Source: Actinomycetes bacterium
GTDB taxonomy: Bacteria > Actinomycetota > Actinomycetes > Propionibacteriales > Nocardioidaceae
Assembly (NCBI GenBank): GCA_023417775.1
Contig: JAEZEJ010000081.1
Location: 1-17,243, forward strand
Direction of reading: 5' to 3'
Length of the DNA stretch: 17,243 nucleotides
Shown: positions 13,743 to 17,243 of the stretch, piece by piece
Position numbering within the stretch: the first letter of the stretch is position 1
Layout: every line of letters starts with the position of its first letter
Program-made: the position numbers and the translations under genes
Notes under the pieces: generated by a model
The model's database searches: none
What the model was told of the DNA's origin: nothing
Seen by the model: the letters and a program-made list of their open reading frames with translations, nothing else

Positions 13743-14653
13743 TCGCCGCTGCGCATCAGTGCCCGCCAGCGACCCCGGTGGTACTGCGCCGGTGGCTTGA
13801 CGGCACAGAACTCCACGACGAGCTCGCTGAACCGCTCCGGCTCGTCGCGGTGCGGGAAGTGCCCGGAGCCCTCGAAGACGTGTACCTCGGAGTTGACGAG
13901 GGCCGGGGCGTTCTCGGCGTGCTCGACCGGGATCACCAGATCCTCGGCACCCCAGACCACGAGCACCGGCATCAGCCGCGCGAGATAGGCGCGGTCGGTC
14001 ATCGTCACATACTGTCCACGCCAGTCCATCACCGTATTGCTCAGCCTCAGGACGGCCTTGCGCTGGCCGGGATCGGCGAGCTTGACGTAGATATCGGCGA
14101 CCTCGCCCAGATCGCGTACGAGGGCCGAGGGAAGCCGTGAGAGGGCCCGCATGGCCTCGGCGACCGGGCGCCGCCACGGACGCGCCGTGGCGAGGGACAG
14201 CGCCGCCCCCGAGCCGGGGAGGGTGAGCATGCGGATCAGCGGCGTGACATCCCGCCCCAAGCCGCCAGGGGCCACCAGCACGACCCTTTCGGTGCGCTCG
14301 GGGAACTGGTAGGCGAACTGCATCGCCACCCCTCCCCCGAAGCTGTGGCCGACGACCGTCACCTTGTCGATGCCGAGGACGGTCAGCAGGTCGCGCATGC
14401 CATTGGCGTAACCGCCCAGGGAGTAGTCCGCATCGGGCTTGTCCGAGGCGCCGTGCCCGAGCAGGTCCGGGGCGATGACGGTGAAATGCTCCGCGAGCCG
14501 GTCCAGCACGGGCGACCAGGTCGCCGAATCGCAGCCCAGACCGTGCAGCAGCAGGAGCACCGGACCGCTCCCGCGCTTCCGATAGACGCGGCGGTAGCCG
14601 TGGATCGTCTCGCAGTGGACGTCCGGGTCGTCCTCGACCGTGCGTGCAGCCAT
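13688..14653 (-). CDS. Alpha/beta-hydrolase-fold protein
   Basis: 321 residues. The oxyanion-hole motif HGLGCD begins at 37, the nucleophile elbow GHSFGG places S104, the acid is probably D238 (VVWGAEDLVIP), and the base H265 (GSGHFPHRDEPERF). Together they form a complete Ser-Asp-His triad. A cap region spans about 140-225. The layout resembles esterases, haloperoxidase-like hydrolases and C-C hydrolases; the substrate is unknown. ATG 14653 is chosen because TACGAT (complement of 14660-14665) ends 6 nt upstream with no Shine-Dalgarno sequence, a leaderless pattern. The longer frame to 14695 begins with TTG and runs through this hexamer. The C-terminal 35 residues after PPAQYHRG look like an unstructured tail, and the final 55 nt overlap the convergent PAP2-family gene. 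Confidence 0.88.
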   Translation of the reverse strand: MAARTVEDDPDVHCETIHGYRRVYRKRGSGPVLLLLHGLGCDSATWSPVLDRLAEHFTVIAPDLLGHGASDKPDADYSLGGYANGMRDLLTVLGIDKVTVVGHSFGGGVAMQFAYQFPERTERVVLVAPGGLGRDVTPLIRMLTLPGSGAALSLATARPWRRPVAEAMRALSRLPSALVRDLGEVADIYVKLADPGQRKAVLRLSNTVMDWRGQYVTMTDRAYLARLMPVLVVWGAEDLVIPVEHAENAPALVNSEVHVFEGSGHFPHRDEPERFSELVVEFCAVKPPAQYHRGRWRALMRSGDQFALDTVPRESSGSAVS

Positions 14654-14744
14654 CTGGACATCGTAGTGGTGGGTCTCGCGACGCGGCACGCTCAACTCGC
14701 GGGTGACAGCGCGCCCGTGAGCCCCGGCACCGTAGAATCAAGCC
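14654..14744. promoter_or_regulatory. Divergent leaderless promoter region
   Basis: The 91-nt gap between the hydrolase and the stalked membrane protein has -10-like TACGAT on the - strand (14665-14660, 6 nt before ATG) and TAGAAT on the + strand (14733-14738, 6 nt before GTG 14745). Neither start has a Shine-Dalgarno sequence. No extended palindrome is evident. Confidence 0.45.
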
Positions 14745-15269
14745 GTGGACGATGACGAGATCGACCTCCACGAGGTCAAGCAGCCCGCGATGCGCGCCAT
14801 CTCCTGGATGGCGGTCGTCGGGGCGGCGATCGGCATCGCCTTCGGCCTGCTCGGAGCGACGGTCTTCACCGCGACCGGTATCACCGGGGCGGACCTGCCG
14901 CCGCTGACCGCCGAGCCCAGCCCCACTCCCTCCGAGGAGGAGACTCCGGCGGAGGAGCCCGAGGAGTCCGAGTCCGAGGAGCCTGAGGCTCCCGAGCCCC
15001 AGCTGTTCGCCGAGCGCGATCAGGTGCCGCCCGGGCAGCGCTTCGGGCTGAGCGGGTTGATGCCGGGCGTCGACGACGGCACCACGCTGCAGGTGCAGGT
15101 CCGCGACGGTGACGGTGAATGGGAGGACTTCCCGGTCACCACGACGGTCGATGCCGAGGGACGCTTCGAGACGGTCGTCTACACCTCGCGCACCGGTGAG
15201 CGGAAGTTCCGGATGATCGTCGCCGGCGGGGACGAGACGACGCCCGAGGTCACCGTCCGCATCGGCTGA
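14745..15269 (+). CDS. Membrane-anchored protein with acidic Pro/Glu-rich stalk and extracellular beta domain
   Basis: 174 residues, no family recognised. Residues 1-18 are a charged cytoplasmic N-terminus (MDDDEIDLHEVKQ), and about 19-43 form one transmembrane helix. Residues 55-86 are a low-complexity stalk of Pro, Glu, Ser and Thr. Residues 88-174 look like an all-beta, Ig/fibronectin-like domain with alternating hydrophobic strands (TTLQVQVRDGDGEWEDFPVT, then RFETVVYTS and RKFRMIVAG). Positive-inside cues and the lack of a cleavage site suggest a type II-like anchor with the beta domain outside. The GTG start follows TAGAAT by 6 nt, so it is probably leaderless. Its TGA stop abuts the stop of the convergent DUF3145 gene with no base between. 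Function is unknown; an envelope surface or sensor role is only a guess. Confidence 0.75.
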   Translation: MDDDEIDLHEVKQPAMRAISWMAVVGAAIGIAFGLLGATVFTATGITGADLPPLTAEPSPTPSEEETPAEEPEESESEEPEAPEPQLFAERDQVPPGQRFGLSGLMPGVDDGTTLQVQVRDGDGEWEDFPVTTTVDAEGRFETVVYTSRTGERKFRMIVAGGDETTPEVTVRIG

Positions 15270-15788
15270 TCAGATCACCTGATGCAGCCAACGGACCGGC
15301 GCACCGTCCCCGGCGTGCCGGAAGGGCTCGAGGGCGGCGTCCCAGGAGGCACCCAGGAGTCCGTCGAGGGCCTCGTCCATGGACACCTCTCCCGCGGCCG
15401 CCTTGGCGCGCATCGCCCGGATGCGGTCCTCGGGGATCATCAGATCGCCGTGCACGCCGACGACGGCATGGAAGATGCCCAACTCGGGGGTGAAGGAGAA
15501 TCGCGCCCCCTCGCTGCCCCCCGTCGGTTCCTCGGTGACCTCATAGCGCAGCAGATCCCATCCACGCAGGGCGGAGGCCAGCGTCGCGCCGGTGCCGACG
15601 GGGGCCTGCCAGGACAGCTCGGCCCGATAGGTGCCCGGATCGGCGGGCTGAGCGGACCACGCGAGATCGACGCGATCACCCAGGACGTTCGCGGCCGCCC
15701 ACTCGACGTGCGGGCACATCGCCGACGGCGCAGAATGCACGAAAAGGACACCCCGAGTGGTCGGGGCGTCTGACGATATCGACTTCAT
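15270..15788 (-). CDS. DUF3145 family protein
   Basis: 172 residues. TTRGVLFVHSAPSAMCPHVEWA near the N-terminus, YRAELSWQAPVGTGATLASALRGWDLLRYEVTEE in the middle, PELGIFHAVVGVHGDLMIPEDRIRA, and the C-terminal EPFRHAGDGAPVRWLHQV together are the unmistakable DUF3145 profile, a family largely restricted to actinobacteria and of unknown function. Start ATG 15788 is preceded by GGGAGG about 6 nt upstream; the frame could extend to 15845 but that part lies upstream of the ribosome-binding site. It is divergent from the small GNAT gene with 97 nt between starts. No membrane segments or signal peptide. Confidence 0.92.
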   Translation of the reverse strand: MKSISSDAPTTRGVLFVHSAPSAMCPHVEWAAANVLGDRVDLAWSAQPADPGTYRAELSWQAPVGTGATLASALRGWDLLRYEVTEEPTGGSEGARFSFTPELGIFHAVVGVHGDLMIPEDRIRAMRAKAAAGEVSMDEALDGLLGASWDAALEPFRHAGDGAPVRWLHQVI

Positions 15789-15885
15789 GCGGTACCTCCC
15801 TAGGGTCGCCTTCCCCAGCGTCCTACGGGCCTGTACCACCTTCATTGTGACCTATCCCCCGCGACCCGACAAGACAGGACCCCCG

Positions 15886-16188
15886 ATGAGCCAGGTACGA
15901 CACCACCCGGAAGCCTCGCGTTTCGAACTCTGGGAGGGCGACGAGCTCGCCGGATATGTCGACTATGAGCGGCACGGCGATGTCTGGGAGCTCCCCCATA
16001 CCCGGATCTTCGACCGATTCGGCGGCCGAGGGCTGGGGCACGAGCTGGTGGTGGAGACGCTCGAGCAGATCGCGACCGCCGGGGGTTCGGTGATCCCCTC
16101 GTGCCCGTTCATCCCGAAGGTCATGATCGGCCGCCCCGATCTCGTCGCGCTGGTGCCGTCCGCGAAGCGAGCGCGCTACGGCCTTTGA
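15886..16188 (+). CDS. Small GNAT-fold acetyltransferase (COG2388/YjdJ-like)
   Basis: 100 residues, the usual size of the compact Acetyltransf_CG (COG2388) family. Visible pattern: FELWEGDELAGYVDYERHGDVWELPHTRIF, the acetyl-CoA loop FGGRGLGHELV (about 46-56), and the family-typical SCPFIPKVMIGRPDLVALV. The CPF cysteine is the conserved position of this family. The substrate is unknown; some relatives are described as minimal acetyltransferases. AGGA about 8 nt before ATG 15886 is a modest ribosome-binding site. The frame begins further upstream at 15757 but that segment overlaps the divergent DUF3145 gene. Its stop overlaps the 3' end of the HAD gene by 13 nt, tail to tail. Confidence 0.85.
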   Translation: MSQVRHHPEASRFELWEGDELAGYVDYERHGDVWELPHTRIFDRFGGRGLGHELVVETLEQIATAGGSVIPSCPFIPKVMIGRPDLVALVPSAKRARYGL

Positions 16189-16637
16189 GCCGACTCCTCC
16201 CGCGCGTCGTGGAGCACTCCGATGCCGGACTCGTTCCACAGGGCGAGGATGTCGTCGGCGTTCTCCCAGGCCTCGACCGGCTCGTAGCCGTCCTCGCGGA
16301 CATGGGCGAGCAGCTCGCGCTTGACGGTGACGGCGGGGCGGAAGTCGCTGGAGTATCGCAGATAGAGCCCGTCACAGGGCACCTCCCGCGCCACGAGCCA
16401 GTCGAGCGTGAGATCGCGCCAGATGAACTCGCGTGAGGAGATGATGACGACCGCCCGGCCGGCTTCCCTCGCTTGATGGGCCGCCTCCAGCACGATCGGA
16501 TCGGCCGGGCATTCCGCGGAGGCGGCATGGAAGGCCGCGTAGTCGGGCTCGTCGCCGGTGACGAGATGCTCGATGGATCGGGTGTCGCACAGCGTGCCGT
16601 CGAGATCGAAGAGCACGGCGGGGCGGAGGCCTGGCAT
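16176..16637 (-). CDS. HAD-superfamily phosphatase-like protein (polynucleotide-kinase 3'-phosphatase type)
   Basis: 153 residues. HAD motif I is AVLFDLDGTLCDT with D11 and D13. Motif II is VVIISSRE, with a Ser of the conserved S/T position near 72-73. Motif III is probably the Lys of AVTVKRELL, and motif IV the acidic pair in NADDILALW. The EPDYAAFH...CPADPIVLEAA spacing is like the phosphatase domain of T4-type polynucleotide kinase and related stand-alone actinobacterial proteins, which remove 3'-phosphates from nucleic acids or nucleotides; the true substrate is unproven. Only 4 nt separate it from the upstream 60-residue ORF, suggesting co-transcription. A 37-nt stretch of its body (16382-16418) is repeated exactly at the right edge of the window. 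Confidence 0.82.
   Translation of the reverse strand: MPGLRPAVLFDLDGTLCDTRSIEHLVTGDEPDYAAFHAASAECPADPIVLEAAHQAREAGRAVVIISSREFIWRDLTLDWLVAREVPCDGLYLRYSSDFRPAVTVKRELLAHVREDGYEPVEAWENADDILALWNESGIGVLHDAREESAQRP
16382..16418 (+). repeat. Internal copy of a 37-bp exact direct repeat
   Basis: This segment inside the HAD gene is identical, in the same orientation, to 17207-17243 at the right edge, 825 bp away. The base before each copy differs (A versus T), so the match begins exactly there. On the - strand it encodes RDLTLDWLVARE. Confidence 0.9.
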
Positions 16638-16641
16638 GGGC

Positions 16642-16824
16642 TCAGTCTGCCCGTCGGCCGGGTTCGACGGGGATCCCGAACTTCATCAGCGATTCGCGCG
16701 CGCGTTCCTGCGCCCGCTCGTCCGGGGAGTTCAGAGCGATGTCCCGGAGCGCTTCGATGGCATCGGGCAGGCTCGCCTCGATCTTGGCTCGCAGCTCGCC
16801 CTTGGCACGCCATCCCCATCCCAC
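16642..16824 (-). CDS. Small hypothetical protein (60 aa)
   Basis: 60 residues starting at GTG 16824: MGWGWRAKGELRAK, then a helical stretch with alanine/leucine repeats (IEALRDIALNSPDERAQERARESLMKFG) and a short basic tail. It is soluble and likely all helical; I recognise no family. Support for being real: TAGGCT (complement of 16831-16836) ends 6 nt before GTG, matching the leaderless pattern of other genes here; codon use is typical; and the HAD gene starts 4 nt after its stop. It begins 36 nt downstream of the tRNA 3' end on the same strand. An overlapping frame starting ATG 16819 runs far into the HAD gene and is a shadow. Confidence 0.6.
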   Translation of the reverse strand: MGWGWRAKGELRAKIEASLPDAIEALRDIALNSPDERAQERARESLMKFGIPVEPGRRAD

Positions 16825-16860
16825 GAGCGAAGCCTAAGGGGTCGGCCTCGACACCGCCGA

Positions 16861-16937
16861 TGGTAGGGAGTGCGGGGCTCGAACCCGCGACCCAAGGATT
16901 ATGAGTCCTCTGCTCTAACCGGCTGAGCTAACTCCCC
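16861..16937 (-). tRNA. tRNA with CAT anticodon (tRNA-Met elongator, or tRNA-Ile2)
   Basis: The reverse strand gives a 77-nt cloverleaf including an encoded CCA (16863-16861). The acceptor is GGGGAGT/ACTCCCT with a G1-U72 wobble, D-arm GCTC...GAGC, anticodon stem GAGGA/TCCTT with loop CTCATAA (anticodon CAT), and T-arm CGGG-TTCGAGC-CCCG. The initiator type is unlikely because the usual initiator hallmarks (mismatched 1-72, GGG/CCC anticodon stem) are missing. Elongator Met and lysidine-modified Ile2 share this anticodon and cannot be separated here by eye. Confidence 0.9.
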
Positions 16938-17206
16938 ATGACGAGATCATCGGGCCCTCCCGTCGGTGGCCGGGTCTCAGTATGGCCTACGACCGGGGTC
17001 CTGACCCCGGTGGCCTGCGGCCGCGCGTGAACGCAGCCTGAGAAGTCGCCATGATTCGCCGCCGCACGGCCTGTCGGCCGTGTCCCCGCGACGTTGGTGA
17101 CGCAGAGTGGAGGGCGAACGGGTCAGCACCGCGACATCCTCGCGGGCACGGTCAGCGTCAACCTCTCCGGACCGTCCGTTTCGACCGGCCGCCTGGTCGC
17201 GCCTTT
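16938..17206. other. Right-edge spacer: hairpin and no secure gene
   Basis: About 270 nt upstream of the CAT tRNA. It holds a strong hairpin at 16992-17011. A + frame from GTG 17097 (or TTG 17094) stays open to the window edge for 49 codons with about 80% G/C at third positions (...RDILAGTVSVNLSGPSVSTG...) and might be the start of a gene running off the window. It has no Shine-Dalgarno sequence, and its last 12 codons lie in the 37-bp repeat. I treat it as possible only. Confidence 0.35.
16992..17011. terminator. Strong hairpin, possible terminator
   Basis: ACCGGGGTC and GACCCCGGT pair perfectly (9 bp) around CT; realistically 7-8 bp with a 4-6 nt loop. Neither side has a T-run. It sits between the tRNA 5' end and the right edge and may separate transcription units. 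Confidence 0.3.
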
Positions 17207-17243
17207 CCTCCCGCGCCACGAGCCAGTCGAGCGTGAGATCGCG
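17207..17243 (+). repeat. Edge copy of the 37-bp direct repeat (junction)
   Basis: The last 37 bases of the window exactly repeat 16382-16418 from inside the HAD gene, in the same orientation. On the - strand the frame reads RDLTLDWLVARE as in the HAD protein and then turns into unrelated sequence (ERRDQAAG...). This could be the junction of an 825-bp tandem duplication (unit 16382-17206), a dispersed fragment, or a chimeric read or assembly end. Confidence 0.85.

Noticed and set aside
13452..14771. 439-codon - frame over PAP2 and hydrolase
   Set aside because: Out of frame with the clear alpha/beta hydrolase and crosses the divergent promoter gap; no motifs.
16861..16937. Initiator tRNA-fMet
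   Set aside because: The anticodon stem lacks the three consecutive G-C pairs and the 1-72 position is G-U rather than a mismatch; elongator Met or Ile2 fits better.

Overview
The window is high-GC (roughly 70%), densely packed bacterial DNA with strong G/C bias at third codon positions. Several families point to an actinobacterium (Actinomycetota): DUF3052 beside an AhpE-type peroxiredoxin and an aceE-type E1, a DUF3145 protein, and many start codons that appear leaderless. Gene style suggests Micrococcales (perhaps Brachybacterium-like), but the genus is a guess. Nothing looks like a prophage, transposon, CRISPR array or biosynthetic cluster; this is mostly chromosomal housekeeping and stress-type DNA.

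Layout from left to right. (1) A TetR regulator cut by the left edge (-) diverges from a three-gene operon (+): pyruvate:quinone oxidoreductase (poxB), a DUF1275/YoaK membrane protein, and a short-chain dehydrogenase resembling the mycofactocin-associated subfamily. Their promoters overlap face to face around one palindrome. (2) A second TetR gene and a RibD/DHFR-like reductase form a (-) operon, divergent from a tandem two-domain GNAT acetyltransferase (+). (3) A cytoplasmic M23-type peptidase homologue and a SAM methyltransferase (+) converge on a VOC/glyoxalase-fold gene (-). (4) tRNA-Val(TAC), a repeat-bearing spacer, then ahpE and a DUF3052 gene (-), divergent from the large aceE (+). This is a known actinobacterial neighbourhood and sits around an 18-bp inverted repeat. 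(5) After a strong hairpin comes a PAP2-family membrane protein (+), convergent and overlapping with an alpha/beta hydrolase (-). (6) A small membrane-anchored protein with an acidic, Pro-rich stalk (+) abuts a DUF3145 gene (-), which diverges from a small COG2388-type GNAT (+). (7) A HAD/PNK-type phosphatase-like gene and a 60-residue ORF (-) lie downstream of a CAT-anticodon tRNA. The right edge carries a 37-bp exact copy of the inside of the HAD gene, which looks like a duplication or assembly junction.

How the parts relate. Two pyruvate-decarboxylating enzymes (PoxB, acetate-forming; AceE, acetyl-CoA-forming) lie within about 10 kb, each with its own regulatory DNA. The TetR-controlled PoxB/DUF1275/SDR operon is the most system-like unit. 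At least seven genes have a TANNNT -10-like hexamer 6-7 nt before their start codon and no Shine-Dalgarno sequence, so leaderless translation seems common. I found no strong case for an entirely new multi-gene system. The best leads are the PoxB-DUF1275-SDR operon, the shared-operator divergent promoter, the aceE/DUF3052 inverted repeat, the acidic-stalk membrane protein and the right-edge junction.
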